Below, piece after piece: positions 16,636 to 25,922 of a stretch of DNA of 64,000 nucleotides. The position numbers and the translations under genes are program-made. The notes beneath the pieces were generated by a model. It was given only the letters and a program-made list of their open reading frames with translations, searched no databases and was not told where the DNA came from. Source of the DNA: Rhodospira trueperi (GTDB lineage: Bacteria; Pseudomonadota; Alphaproteobacteria; Rhodospirillales; Rhodospirillaceae); contig NZ_FNAP01000002.1 of NCBI RefSeq assembly GCF_900101965.1, positions 310,001 to 374,000 of the forward strand, written 5' to 3'. Position 1 is the first letter of the stretch. Each line of letters begins with the position of its first letter.

Positions 16636-17970
16636 TCAGCATCCGCTCGCGCCGGACGGCTCCTCCCTGTTGGTCTCCTCAAGGTCGCGGAACATGGCGA
16701 TCTGCCAGTCCATTTCCGAGATCTCCAACGGGAAGTGCCCGGTGTCCGGATCAGGTCGCAGAATTTCCTGAGGCGGGATGGCGGCCAGCCATCTCTGCAG
16801 GTCGGCCAGAATGCTCGCGGGCAGCCCCGCCTTCCAGATCAACGAGACGATTCCCTTGGGGCTGGAGGCGCGCACCGCCGCGACGACGGCCATGGGACTG
16901 ATATCCGCCAGGGCCGCCAGCAGGGCGATGGCCCGGGTCCGGTCGTCGTTGTCCATCGCGAGGCGGATATCGGATTCGCCAACGGTGCCGGCCCGGATCT
17001 CCTTGACGATGTGGGCGTGAAGCTCCTGCAGGGCGGCGCGCCAGTCCGGACCGTAATCGATCAGATCGCCCTCGTCCGCGCCGGGCTCCAGGCGCCGGTG
17101 CATTTCGCGCGAGACGGCCATGGCGTCTTCCGGGGTCAGATCCTCGCGCAGCATCAGGGCCTGAACCAGAGTGTCGGACACGTACACCGCGAGGCGCCGC
17201 GCGGCATCATCGGGCAGGGAGGGACGACGGACCAGCGGGCCATGCCAGGCCGGTACCGCGGCGGCACGGTCGATCAGCGCGTCCAGGGTTGCCTCACGGA
17301 TCTGCGCCCCGCGGTTGGTCAGCATGTCGGCGATGGCGCCGGTGTCGTCCGTGCCGACGATGGCCTCCGTGACCCTCTCGGTCAGTCCCCCCGGCCGCCG
17401 GGCAATGGCCGAAAGATGCTCGCTGGCCGGCTGGTTTTCGATGATCGACAGCAGATCCGCGTCCGTCAGAACGGGACTGAAGGTCAGAACCGGGGCGGCC
17501 ACGGCGATTTCCGCGTCGCGCGCCAACCGGTTGATGACTGCGGGCGGTGCGTGGGCGACATCCTTGAGCGCCTCCGCCAGCAACGCCCGGACCTTCGGAA
17601 TCGCATCCTGGGCCAGCCTCGTCAGGGACTCATGGACCTTCTCGCGGGCGCGATTCCTCTCGTCGTCCGACAGATCCGGTGCCAGAGCGGTGATGCGTCG
17701 GACCAGGGCGAGACGCACATCCTCGTTGCCATCGTCGGTCAGCCGCAAATAGGCGCGGGCGGGGGTGGCCACGTTCCCGGCGATGGCCCCGCGGACCTCG
17801 GCATCGTCGTCCCCGGCCAGATAATACAGTACTTCGGGCGCGAGATCGGTGCGATGGGCCAGGGTCCGGCGCACCGTGACGTCATCGTGTGCCGCCAGTT
17901 CCCGGGCCTCCTCGTAAGTGAGGGTATTGTCGCTGTTTTCCTTGAACAGACGCCGCAACAGGTCGGTCAT
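16636..17970 (-). CDS. DUF2336 HEAT-repeat-like protein
   Basis: 444 residues, almost wholly helical with degenerate HEAT-like pairs (VRRTLAHRTDLAPEVLYYLAGDDDAEVRGAIAGN, then VRLALVRRITALAPDLS). It matches the DUF2336 family frequent in Rhodospirillales and other alphaproteobacteria; no activity is known to me. It overlaps the diguanylate cyclase gene by 4 bp (ATGA), so the two are co-translated, which suggests a link with c-di-GMP signalling. No membrane segment or catalytic motif was seen. Confidence 0.75.
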   Translation of the reverse strand: MTDLLRRLFKENSDNTLTYEEARELAAHDDVTVRRTLAHRTDLAPEVLYYLAGDDDAEVRGAIAGNVATPARAYLRLTDDGNEDVRLALVRRITALAPDLSDDERNRAREKVHESLTRLAQDAIPKVRALLAEALKDVAHAPPAVINRLARDAEIAVAAPVLTFSPVLTDADLLSIIENQPASEHLSAIARRPGGLTERVTEAIVGTDDTGAIADMLTNRGAQIREATLDALIDRAAAVPAWHGPLVRRPSLPDDAARRLAVYVSDTLVQALMLREDLTPEDAMAVSREMHRRLEPGADEGDLIDYGPDWRAALQELHAHIVKEIRAGTVGESDIRLAMDNDDRTRAIALLAALADISPMAVVAAVRASSPKGIVSLIWKAGLPASILADLQRWLAAIPPQEILRPDPDTGHFPLEISEMDWQIAMFRDLEETNREEPSGASGC

Positions 17971-19751
17971 CGTGCCTCCGGGTGCCCATCACCATCCCGG
18001 GAGACGGGCTCCACGGGGTCCGCCAGATGGTAGCGGCCCTTGCCCCCCAGCTTGGCCGCGTACATGGCGGAATCGGCCCGTTTGATCAGCGTCTCCAGGC
18101 TCTCCGGCCGGTTCGGATCGCAGACCGCGATGCCGATGGAGAGGGCCAGCGGGTGGTCCGGGCGACCGCTCATCGGCAGCAGCAGGGCGCCGCCCTCCAG
18201 GAAGTCCCGTGCCTTCTGGTTCGCCACCGCATCATCCGCGTCCTCCAGCCAGACGGCGAATTCGTCGCCGCCCAGCCGTGCGACAAGATCGGTCGGACGG
18301 GTCCGCTGGCCCAGGATGTCCGCGACCATGGTCAGGACGCGGTCGCCCTGGGCATGGCCGCGCGCATCGTTGACCTGCTTGAAGTTGTCCAGATCGAGGT
18401 AGAGCAGGGCCGAACTGGCCTGGGCGCGCTCCAGGCGGTGATGTCGGCGCTCGACGTCCTCCAGAAAGGCGCGACGGTTGAGCAGACCCGTCAGGGCGTC
18501 GGTGCGCGACAGGGTCATGATGGTTTCGTATCGGTTGATCTGCTCATTGGCGATCCCGACCTGATCGGCCACATCGTGAATCAGCTTGCGGTCATCGCCG
18601 CTCCAGGGCCCCCGTTCCGCGCGGCGCCACACAACGACGGCGCCATTGAGGGTCTGGTGGTGATTGGTAGTAACGACCATGACGTTCACCGTGCCGACGA
18701 AAGCTTCCCAGGGTTGGGCGCCGAGCGTCAACTCCTCCGGCAGGGCGTCGGGCGACGGCGCGGCATCCCGCGACCCATAGTCGCCGCCCACGATCAGGTC
18801 CGCCAGGGGATACGACGCCCCGTCGTCATCCGGCGACATGGACCCTGCTGGACCCCGCCGCAGGATGCGGCAGCCGCATGCGCCGATGCCCTTGGCCAGA
18901 GCCTCGGCGGCCATGGTGAGGATGCCGCTGATGTCCACCTCGTCGCGGAAGGCGCGGACGACCCGGGCGCGCACCTGCTCGCGATTGTGAAGCCGCCGCA
19001 GCGCCCGTTCCTGCTCGCGCTGTTCGGTGACGTCCCGGCAGATGCCGCGGGTGCCCTGTCGCGCCCCTGCCGCATCGTACACGGGCATGGCCGACGCCAG
19101 CAGACAGACCGCCCGGCCGTCGCCGGCGCGGGCCCACAACTCAACGTCGCGCACGGGCCGGGTGGTCTGGAACACGATGGCCACGTCCTTGCGCTCCCAG
19201 CGGTCGAGAAGATCCACCGGGTCCGTGTCCAGCAGGCCGTGTTCGCGGTATCCCAGGGCATCGCTCGGCATGATGAACGAGAACCGCCCGTTGGCGCCGG
19301 TCTCCCAGGCGAAGTCGCTGGCCAGACTGACGTAGTCCTTGTAGCGCGCGCGGCTGTCCGCCAGGGCGCTGTAGAGGGCCGCCTCCAGGACCGGATCGCG
19401 GCCAAGCAGCAGCACCCGCAGCCCGTCGGCCAGCGGAATCGCGATGACGTCCAGGCCCGACGCCTGCCCGGTCGTCGCCACGGGCACCAACCGCAGAACC
19501 GGCGTCTTCGTATCGCGGGCCAGACGAATGGCGCCGGGCAGATCGCCCTTCGCGCCCGGTTCCAACAGGGGGATCAGGCGACGCGCGCTGGCATTGCTGT
19601 CCAGAAGACTGCCGTCGTTGCCGATGATCGCCGCCGGCCCGGGGTAAGCCATGACGGTTTCGCGCCCCAACTCGAACGTCGCGGGCGTTTCTGTGGGTCG
19701 GACGGGGTCGGCCGCAGCCGGCGCGGGCGTTGTCAGGTCCTGTGGTGTCAC
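17967..19751 (-). CDS. PAS-GAF-GGDEF diguanylate cyclase
   Basis: 594 residues. Order: an N-terminal region with a PAS-like AAIIGNDGSLLDSNASARRLIPL (~35-60); a second PAS with PAC (YVSLASDFAWETGANGRFSF... GICRDVTEQREQE, ~140-245); a GAF-like domain (~265-415); and GGDEF (~425-585). The active-site motif is intact (ARLGGDEFAVW) and the inhibitory I-site RPTD lies five residues before it, so it should make c-di-GMP under product inhibition. No EAL domain or membrane segment was seen, so it is probably a cytoplasmic sensor. It forms an operon with the DUF2336 gene. Confidence 0.92.
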   Translation of the reverse strand: MTPQDLTTPAPAAADPVRPTETPATFELGRETVMAYPGPAAIIGNDGSLLDSNASARRLIPLLEPGAKGDLPGAIRLARDTKTPVLRLVPVATTGQASGLDVIAIPLADGLRVLLLGRDPVLEAALYSALADSRARYKDYVSLASDFAWETGANGRFSFIMPSDALGYREHGLLDTDPVDLLDRWERKDVAIVFQTTRPVRDVELWARAGDGRAVCLLASAMPVYDAAGARQGTRGICRDVTEQREQERALRRLHNREQVRARVVRAFRDEVDISGILTMAAEALAKGIGACGCRILRRGPAGSMSPDDDGASYPLADLIVGGDYGSRDAAPSPDALPEELTLGAQPWEAFVGTVNVMVVTTNHHQTLNGAVVVWRRAERGPWSGDDRKLIHDVADQVGIANEQINRYETIMTLSRTDALTGLLNRRAFLEDVERRHHRLERAQASSALLYLDLDNFKQVNDARGHAQGDRVLTMVADILGQRTRPTDLVARLGGDEFAVWLEDADDAVANQKARDFLEGGALLLPMSGRPDHPLALSIGIAVCDPNRPESLETLIKRADSAMYAAKLGGKGRYHLADPVEPVSRDGDGHPEAR

Positions 19752-19786
19752 GGCGGGCTGATCGATCCGGGGTTGCAGGTCACCCG

Positions 19787-19810
19787 TTGCCCCGAAACGA
19801 ACCGGGGCAA
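19787..19810. repeat. Perfect 8-bp inverted repeat in the cyclase / yqgE divergent gap
   Basis: TTGCCCCG (19787-19794) and CGGGGCAA (19803-19810) are separated by AAACGAAC. It lies 36 bp upstream of the cyclase start codon and could be an operator or an RNA hairpin of that transcript. Nothing else was recognised in 19752-20059. Confidence 0.35.
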
Positions 19811-20059
19811 GCCTTGATCATACAGTGCTTTTCCGCCCGACGCGATAGGCCGCGAAACGGACTCACTCTGAGTTCTATCGCCTTTTCAGGGAGCCTGCGG
19901 TTCGCCGGGCGGACCTGTCCGGACGCCGCCAGAGGTCGGGTGAGCACCGGCACGCCCAAGAACGAGAAGCACCGCCCACGTACGGTTCCGCTTGGCACGG
20001 GCGGTCAGACGTGATCGAATCAGGTTGTGGAAACGTGGACCCGACCACAGGTGGGACCG

Positions 20060-20647
20060 ATGGTGGAGACATTCGCCAGCGTCGGCGAGGCGGACGGCTA
20101 TCTGACGGGCAAGTGCCTGGTGGCCATGCCGGGCATGAGCGACCCGCGTTTCGTGCGGGCCGTCATCTATATCTGCGCCCACACCGAGGAGGGCGCCATG
20201 GGGCTGGTGGTCAACCGCGCCATCCCCGATTTCAGCTTCTGCGACCTGCTGGAACAGCTCAACATCCCGGCCACACCGAGCTGTCAGCAAATCCAGGTGC
20301 AGTTCGGCGGCCCGGTGGAAAGCCAGCGCGGCTTCGTTCTGCATTCGTCGGACTATATCCACGAGGGCACCCTGGTCGTGGACCGGGCCGTGGCCCTGAC
20401 CGCCACCCTGGAGGTGCTGCGCGACATGGCCATCGGCACCGGGCCGACCCGGTCCCTGATGGCCCTGGGATACGCCGGCTGGAGCCCCGGGCAACTCGAC
20501 GACGAACTGCGCCGCAATGTCTGGCTGACGGTGGACGCCGATCCCGAACTGGTGTTCACCCCCGACCTGGACGCCAAGTACGGTCTGGCCATGGCTCGCA
20601 TCGGCATCGATCCGGCGCTGCTGTCCAGCGAGGGCGGCCACGCGTGA
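20060..20647 (+). CDS. yqgE: YqgE/AlgH family protein (UPF0301)
   Basis: 195 residues from ATG 20060, preceded by AGGTGGGA; a GTG at 20027 gives a longer version. The family pattern is clear: GKCLVAMPGMSDPRFVRAVIYICAHTEEGAMGLVVNR, VQFGGPVESQRGFVLHS and LMALGYAGWSPGQLDDEL.RNVWL. The biochemical role is unsettled; AlgH was named for an alginate phenotype in Pseudomonas. It stands alone and converges with the phosphonate transporter genes. Confidence 0.93.
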   Translation: MVETFASVGEADGYLTGKCLVAMPGMSDPRFVRAVIYICAHTEEGAMGLVVNRAIPDFSFCDLLEQLNIPATPSCQQIQVQFGGPVESQRGFVLHSSDYIHEGTLVVDRAVALTATLEVLRDMAIGTGPTRSLMALGYAGWSPGQLDDELRRNVWLTVDADPELVFTPDLDAKYGLAMARIGIDPALLSSEGGHA

Positions 20648-20810
20648 GGCCGGTCGGCATCCGCGATGCACACCTCCAACCGGCTCGGCGGATCGCCAAC
20701 GCTGCAGGCTTCTCCCGGCCTTCGGGCGGTTGGGGATGACGTGCTGCTCCTCAACGGCAAGGCGTTGATCCGGATCTTGGCCCAAGGGACATCCGGGAAA
20801 GCGCGGGAGG

Positions 20811-21674
20811 TTACCCGCCGCGCACACCGATGAAGCGCTGTCGGATGAAGCGCGACAGGGTGTCGATCAGGAACACCGTGATCAGGATCAGGATGATGAT
20901 GAAGCCGGCCTCGTCCCAGTTGTTGACCCGGATGCGGTCGGACAACTGCAGGCCGATACCGCCGGCGCCGACGAAGCCCAGGATGGTGGAGGAGCGGGTG
21001 TTGGACTCGAAGTAGTACAGGGTCTGGCTCAGCATGATGGGCACCACTTGCGGCAGCATGCCCAGGCGTATCTCCGCCAGACGGCCGCCGCCAGCGGCGC
21101 GCACACCCTCGACCTCGCCCTGGTCGATGTTCTCGATGGCTTCCGCGAACATCTTGGCCAGCACCGCCATGTCGCCGACGATGATGGCCAGAATCCCGGC
21201 GAACGGCCCCAGGCCGACGACGTTGATGAAGATCATGGCCCAGATGAGCTGGGAAATGCCGCGAAAGACGTCGAAGGTCCGCCGGGTGAGAAAATGGATC
21301 GGCCACGCCCGGACCACCGTCTTGGCCCCAAGGAAACCCAGAGGAACCGCCAGCAGAGCGGCGCCCAGCGTGCCCAGAAAGGCCATGGCCAGGGTCTCGC
21401 CGATACCCTTCAGGAAGTCCGGCAGGTTGCCGTTGTGTGCCGGTGGCCACATGAACGACAGCACGTCGCCCAGCCTGCCGAACCCGGCCGCGATCATGGC
21501 GACATCGAAAAAGCGAAGCTGCCACAAGGCGTAGACCAGAAATGCCGCGAATCCGGCCCAGCCGGCCCAACGGCCCAGGCGCTGGCGCAGCGGTGGCAGG
21601 AACAGGCGCGGGTGGCGCCGTCGCAGCGCGGCGACCTCGTCGGCGCTCGGGATGACGGCCTCGCGCCCGATCAT
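20811..21674 (-). CDS. phnE: Phosphonate ABC transporter permease PhnE (second copy)
   Basis: 287 residues with about six membrane helices. The ABC permease coupling motif EAA...G is seen as EGVRAAGGGRLAEIRLGMLPQVVPIML. The end is FSRFIRQRFIGVRGG-like, as in PhnE. It overlaps the preceding permease gene by 4 bp, so the two are coupled; together they would form a heterodimeric channel for PhnC and PhnD. The end converges with yqgE, and nothing notable lies in the 163-bp gap. Confidence 0.9.
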   Translation of the reverse strand: MIGREAVIPSADEVAALRRRHPRLFLPPLRQRLGRWAGWAGFAAFLVYALWQLRFFDVAMIAAGFGRLGDVLSFMWPPAHNGNLPDFLKGIGETLAMAFLGTLGAALLAVPLGFLGAKTVVRAWPIHFLTRRTFDVFRGISQLIWAMIFINVVGLGPFAGILAIIVGDMAVLAKMFAEAIENIDQGEVEGVRAAGGGRLAEIRLGMLPQVVPIMLSQTLYYFESNTRSSTILGFVGAGGIGLQLSDRIRVNNWDEAGFIIILILITVFLIDTLSRFIRQRFIGVRGG

Positions 21675-22555
21675 CGCAACGCCTCCGTGCCGATCAGGCG
21701 GTGGCGAAGGTTTTCACACGTCATGTCGATGACCATCACGGTGGCGATCAGCAGCAGCACGATGGCGCTGATCTCGGTGAACAGGAACTGACGGAACACG
21801 AACATCAGCTCCTGCCCGATGCCACCGGCGCCCACGAAGCCGATGACGGTGGCCTCGCGCACATTGATCTCGAAGCGCAGCAATGTGTAGCTCGCGTAGT
21901 TGGGCAGCACCTGCGGCACCACGGCGTAGCGCATCGCCTGCACCCAGGACGCGCCCGCCGCGCGCGCTCCCTCGACCGGGCGGGGGTCCACGTTCTCGTT
22001 GACCTCCGAGAACAGCTTGCCCAGCGCGCCGGTGGTGTGGATGGCCAGCGCCAGCACCCCCGGGAACGGTCCCAGCCCGAACGAGAACACCAGGATCATG
22101 GCATAGACGAGTTCGGGCACCCCGCGCGCGATCTCCAGCAGGCGGCGGGTGACGAAGTAGATCGGCCAGTTGCGGGTCAGGTTGCGCGAGGCCGGGAAGC
22201 ACAGAACGAAGGCGCCGACGAAACCCAGCAGGGTGCCCAGAAAGCCGATCAGCACCGTGTCCCACAGCAGGGCCAGCCAGATCCCGATGCGGCTGTACCA
22301 TGCGCCGAGATCCTCCAGCACATGACTCGCACGCACGGTCGGCAAGGTGTCATGGATGTAGGTGAAGAAGCCCGGCAGGCCGGTGACGAACTCCACAACG
22401 TCGACCTCGCCCAGAATCCACGACGCCACGAAGCAGGCGGCGAAGGCCAGCACGGCCAGAACCGTGTGCGGCCGGCGCGCGCGGATCGCGGCGGTGCGCC
22501 GCTCTTCCAGGCGAGCGGCGGGGTCGTCCGGCGCGGAAATGGTGGCGTCTGTCAT
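21671..22555 (-). CDS. phnE: Phosphonate ABC transporter permease PhnE (first copy)
   Basis: 294 residues. An N-terminal cytoplasmic stretch is followed by about six membrane helices. The coupling loop is VEGARAAGASWVQAMRYAVVPQVLPNYASYTLLRFEINVREATVIGFVGAGGIGQEL, a typical PhnE segment. It lies 72 bp after phnD and overlaps the second permease gene. Two phnE genes beside phnC and phnD are seen in several bacteria where the two permeases pair. Confidence 0.92.
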   Translation of the reverse strand: MTDATISAPDDPAARLEERRTAAIRARRPHTVLAVLAFAACFVASWILGEVDVVEFVTGLPGFFTYIHDTLPTVRASHVLEDLGAWYSRIGIWLALLWDTVLIGFLGTLLGFVGAFVLCFPASRNLTRNWPIYFVTRRLLEIARGVPELVYAMILVFSFGLGPFPGVLALAIHTTGALGKLFSEVNENVDPRPVEGARAAGASWVQAMRYAVVPQVLPNYASYTLLRFEINVREATVIGFVGAGGIGQELMFVFRQFLFTEISAIVLLLIATVMVIDMTCENLRHRLIGTEALR

Positions 22556-22627
22556 GGCGGGGAGGGACTCTGGTTCAACAAACCGAAGGGCGGGCGCCCA
22601 AGGGGCCCCCGCCGTTGATTTCTGATC

Positions 22628-23536
22628 CTACCGATCCGCCAGATTGGTCTGGATCATGCGCACCACGCCCTCGTAGTCGGCATGCGTGACCAGCTTGAAG
22701 CCGCTGGCCTGACCATCCGTCAGGCTTTCCCAGGCCTCTGGGGACGCCTCTTTCATATTGTAAAGAGCCTGCTGGACATCCGTGCGCATGTCTTCCGGCA
22801 GTTCGGTGGACATGGCCCACGGGCTCGACGGCAGCTTCGGCGAGGTCCAGATGACCCGCCAGGACCCATCCTCGATCATGCCCTTGTTGGCCATGCGCTG
22901 CGGGTTGGAGCGCTCCGCGTCGCGCCACCATGTGGCGGCGGCGTCGTAGGTGCCGTTCAGCACGGCCATGACGCTGTTCTCGTGGCTGCCGGAGAAGCCG
23001 GTGGAGCCGAAGAACGCATCCGGATCATATCCGGCCTCGCCGAGGAAAAAGCGGGGCGCCTGATGGCCGGAGGTGGAGTTCGGGTCGGCGAAGGCCAGCG
23101 ACTTGCCTTCCAGGTCGTCGATGCTCTGGTAGGGGCTGTCGGCCTTGACCACGACGACGGAGTGGTAGCCGAAGTTGCCGTCCAGATCGAGTTCGCCGAC
23201 CAGCGGCTCGACCTTGCCGTCGGTGACCATCCAGCACTTCGAGTAGGACGCCGGCCCGAAACGGGCGATCTCGATCTTGCCGGCGCGCACGCCCTCGATG
23301 ATGCCGGCGTAGTCGGTGGCGGTGCGCCACTCGATGGTTACGCCCAGGGCCTCCTCCAGGTAGTCCTGGACCGGCTTGAAGCGCATGGTACGGTCGGCCT
23401 CGTTCTCGGACGTGATCACACCGAAGCGAAGGGTCGGGTAGTCCTCGCGCCAGTCGGCCAGCGCGGGGGCGCTGGCGCCGGCCAGAGTGGCGGCTGCCGT
23501 GGCGGCGGCGATCAGGGTGCGGCGGGTCAGGGACAT
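22628..23536 (-). CDS. phnD: Phosphonate ABC transporter substrate-binding protein PhnD
   Basis: 302 residues. The leader MSLTRRTLIAAATAAATLAGASAPALA resembles a Tat or Sec signal peptide with an AxA cleavage site near residue 27. The mature part is a PhnD/PBP2 domain: LRFGVITSENEADRTMRFKPVQDYLEEALGV, then SLAFADPNSTSGHQAPRFFL and NGTYDAAATWW. It binds phosphonate, phosphite or related anions in the periplasm; the ligand cannot be told. It lies between phnC (81 bp) and phnE (72 bp). Confidence 0.93.
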   Translation of the reverse strand: MSLTRRTLIAAATAAATLAGASAPALADWREDYPTLRFGVITSENEADRTMRFKPVQDYLEEALGVTIEWRTATDYAGIIEGVRAGKIEIARFGPASYSKCWMVTDGKVEPLVGELDLDGNFGYHSVVVVKADSPYQSIDDLEGKSLAFADPNSTSGHQAPRFFLGEAGYDPDAFFGSTGFSGSHENSVMAVLNGTYDAAATWWRDAERSNPQRMANKGMIEDGSWRVIWTSPKLPSSPWAMSTELPEDMRTDVQQALYNMKEASPEAWESLTDGQASGFKLVTHADYEGVVRMIQTNLADR

Positions 23537-23617
23537 GGGTCTCTCCTTGGCGGTCGCGGGTGGGCGAAACGGGATGATGCGGTGTCGCGCGGCCCGGTGC
23601 GGACGGAAACGATCCGG

Positions 23618-24409
23618 TCAGGCCACCGCCGAAGCGGGCGGGTGGTTCCAGGCAGGACCGTCGCCATCCCTGGCTTCGGTCCCGAACAGGTCGCGGATGA
23701 TGGGGGAGGTCAGCGTCTCGGGCGGGCCATCGAAGACGACGCGCCCGTCCTGCATGCCGATGATGCGGTCGCAGGTGTCACGGGCCGTGCTGATGTGATG
23801 CAGATTGCACAGGACGGTCAGGCCGTCCTCTCGGTTGATGGCGCGCAGGGCATCCATGACCCGCTTGGCGTTGCCGGGATCGAGCGAGGCAATGGGCTCG
23901 TCGGCCAGGATCAGGCGCGGTTGTTGCACCAACGCACGAGCAATGGCCACGCGCTGTTGCTGGCCGCCGGACAGGGTCTCGGCGCGTTGCAGGCCCTGGT
24001 CCGCGAGGTCGAGCCGCTCCAGGGCCTGGGCGGCCAGGGCCCGTTCGGATCGGGAGAACTGTTTGACCAGCGTGGGGACGGTGGCGCGATGGCCGACGCG
24101 GCCGACCAGCACATTGGTCAGGACGTCCAGGCGGCCGACCAGATTGAACTGCTGGAAGATCATGGCGCAGGCGGCGCGCCATTCGCGCAGGCGCCGTCCC
24201 TTCAGGCGCGTGACATCGACGCCGTCGAAATGAACCTGCCCCTCGGTGGGATCGATCAGGCGGTTGATGAGGCGCAGCAATGTGGACTTGCCGGCGCCGG
24301 AGCGGCCGATCACGCCCACCATCTGGCCCTGCGGGATCTCAAGCGAGACACCGTCCACGGCTGTCACACAGGGGCCGTAGCGTTTGACCAGCGCGGTTGC
24401 CTTCAGCAT
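23618..24409 (-). CDS. phnC: Phosphonate ABC transporter ATP-binding protein PhnC
   Basis: 263 residues from ATG 24409; the open frame continues upstream but crosses the Pho box. Walker A is GRSGAGKST, the signature [15 protein letters not shown], Walker [14 protein letters not shown] and the switch His is in CNLHHIS. It powers import through the two PhnE permeases. First gene of phnC-phnD-phnE-phnE. No C-P lyase, phosphonatase or phosphite dehydrogenase gene is present nearby, so the imported compound is unknown. Regulation by PhoB is strongly suggested by the box upstream. Confidence 0.94.
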   Translation of the reverse strand: MLKATALVKRYGPCVTAVDGVSLEIPQGQMVGVIGRSGAGKSTLLRLINRLIDPTEGQVHFDGVDVTRLKGRRLREWRAACAMIFQQFNLVGRLDVLTNVLVGRVGHRATVPTLVKQFSRSERALAAQALERLDLADQGLQRAETLSGGQQQRVAIARALVQQPRLILADEPIASLDPGNAKRVMDALRAINREDGLTVLCNLHHISTARDTCDRIIGMQDGRVVFDGPPETLTSPIIRDLFGTEARDGDGPAWNHPPASAVA

Positions 24410-24462
24410 GGAGACCTCTCGTCCGAAAAAATTCAGGCAAGACCAGAGAGTAAGGCGCAGAA

Positions 24463-24480
24463 GTGACAGGCGCGTGTCAG
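24463..24480 (-). promoter_or_regulatory. Pho box (PhoB binding site) for phnCDEE
   Basis: On the minus strand CTGACAC (24474-24480) and CTGTCAC (24463-24469) are direct repeats exactly 11 bases apart with GCGC between, matching the PhoB consensus CTGTCAT-N4-CTGTCAC. A third degenerate copy may lie 11 bases further upstream. The box ends 54 bp before the phnC start codon. Confidence 0.8.
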
Positions 24481-24528
24481 GTTGGTGAAGATTGAGCGAA
24501 AACAGAAATACGCGAAATAAAATGTCGA

Positions 24529-24567
24529 GGGTTCCCGAGTCCTTGTGCGGACGCTTCTCGGGAACCC
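24529..24567 (-). terminator. Intrinsic terminator of the SAM methyltransferase gene
   Basis: GGGTTCCCGAG (24529-24539) pairs perfectly with CTCGGGAACCC (24557-24567) around a 17-nt loop. On the minus strand the stem is followed by TCGACATTTTATTTC. It would separate the methyltransferase transcript from the Pho-controlled phnC promoter just downstream. Confidence 0.65.
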
Positions 24568-24700
24568 GATGAGTCGTGGATTCATCTATTAAGAGGCTGG
24601 GTGCGCCTTCCGACTTCATGACCCGCACGCAGTCTATATGGCGAACGCCCCAACGTCCGTTTTTGTGGCGATCCCCTGGTCGCCTGGGCGCGCCCCGGGG

Positions 24701-25528
24701 TCACGGCACAAGGTCCGTCCGGATCATTGGTCCTCCCGGCCGCGCCAAGTAGAGTTCGCTGACGTAGGGGACGCTGACCTCGCCTTCGGCATTCGCATGG
24801 GGTCGCGCGATGTCCCGGATCATGGACTGTCCCTTGGCGTCGCCGACTTGGGCGAACGCCCGCTGGACCTGGGTCGATGACGCCGCCATCTCGACGAAGG
24901 CATCAACCCCCATCCGCCGGTCCCAGCGGAACTGCTGCGCGACCACCTGTCCGAATCGGCGCAGCAGTTCCTGTGCGAAGGGACTGTCGCGGTAGCCGCG
25001 GGTGTAGCGCGACCCGTCGCCGCGAATGGCTTGGGCCTCAATGAACCGCTCATAGGCCTCCATGAACGGCGACGCCCGCCAGTCCCGGTTGTTCTGGAAC
25101 ATGGCGAGGACGCCGCCGGTCGCCAGCACCCGAGCCGCTTCGTCGAAGAAGGCCGCCCGGTCGAACCAATGGGCGGCCTGACCCACGGCCACCAGGACGG
25201 CCGCGTTGTCGGGGACCGGGAGGCGCTCGGCCGTCCCCTCCGCATACCGAAGCCCGGGGGTGCCCGTGGCGTCGGCTTCGGCCGCGTTTCGCATGTCGGC
25301 GTTCGGTTCCACGCCGAGAACCGCGCAGGACGACGGCAGAGTCGCGCGCAACTGGCGCGTGGAAATGCCCGTTCCAGCGCCGACGTCCACCGCCAGGGCA
25401 TCGGGGCGACACGCCGCGTCACCGACCGCCGTCGCGACCGCCGCCATCAGATCGGCTGGGTAGGACGGCCGCGACCGCCGATAGATCCCGGCCAGACCGC
25501 TGAAATCGCCTTCGGTTCGAGTCGCCAT
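24701..25528 (-). CDS. Class I SAM-dependent methyltransferase
   Basis: 275 residues from ATG 25528 (a TTG one codon earlier is less likely). N-terminal FSGLAGIYRRSRPSYPADL is typical of methyltransferases of the type-11 group. The SAM-binding motif I is ALAVDVGAGTGISTRQL, followed by VLGVEPNADM and RYAEGTAERLPVPDNAAVLVAVGQAAHWFD. The substrate is unknown; the AHWFD version often occurs in small-molecule methyltransferases. It is a single gene with its own terminator. Confidence 0.87.
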   Translation of the reverse strand: MATRTEGDFSGLAGIYRRSRPSYPADLMAAVATAVGDAACRPDALAVDVGAGTGISTRQLRATLPSSCAVLGVEPNADMRNAAEADATGTPGLRYAEGTAERLPVPDNAAVLVAVGQAAHWFDRAAFFDEAARVLATGGVLAMFQNNRDWRASPFMEAYERFIEAQAIRGDGSRYTRGYRDSPFAQELLRRFGQVVAQQFRWDRRMGVDAFVEMAASSTQVQRAFAQVGDAKGQSMIRDIARPHANAEGEVSVPYVSELYLARPGGPMIRTDLVP

Positions 25529-25922
25529 CAATCCCTCGCTGCCTCCGTGGCCGGAACCGGCACCAGTCAGGGTGCCGCCCGGTTCAGCCAGAAACCGCGC
25601 TCACGCGGACTCTGCCCTTGACCGAGGCAAAGGATGCAATGAAACGAAGACAAAATCGTGATGGCGGGATGACTCTTTTGCAAAACAGGAACAAAAAATC
25701 AAACAATGGATGATTTGTCTACTATTAAAAATAGTGAAAAACCGGACCCGGATGATGTTGCGCCCGGGCCGCCTTCCGGTGGATCGAGCCGCCGCTTGGG
25801 TGCAGATACGAGTGTCGCGGACCTCGACCCGGTCTCAGTTCGTGCCTATCTTGCGGGCATGATCCGCCGGATCGTCCGGCGGTGACCATCCGCGCGCCGA
25901 GCGACGCGCCCGGGAGACGCTC
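25529..25922. promoter_or_regulatory. AT-rich divergent promoter region of the methyltransferase and RND operon
   Basis: The stretch 25625-25745 is far poorer in GC than its surroundings (for example AACAAAAAATCAAACAATGG and TACTATTAAAAATAGTG). It contains the palindrome CTATTAAAAATAG and several possible -10 boxes. No gene is seen. It probably holds the RND operon promoter and an operator; no efflux regulator gene is adjacent. Confidence 0.4.

Noticed and set aside
17982-19817. A 611-codon plus-strand frame over the diguanylate cyclase
   Set aside because: The minus strand carries intact PAS, GAF and GGDEF motifs; the plus frame has only shadow composition.
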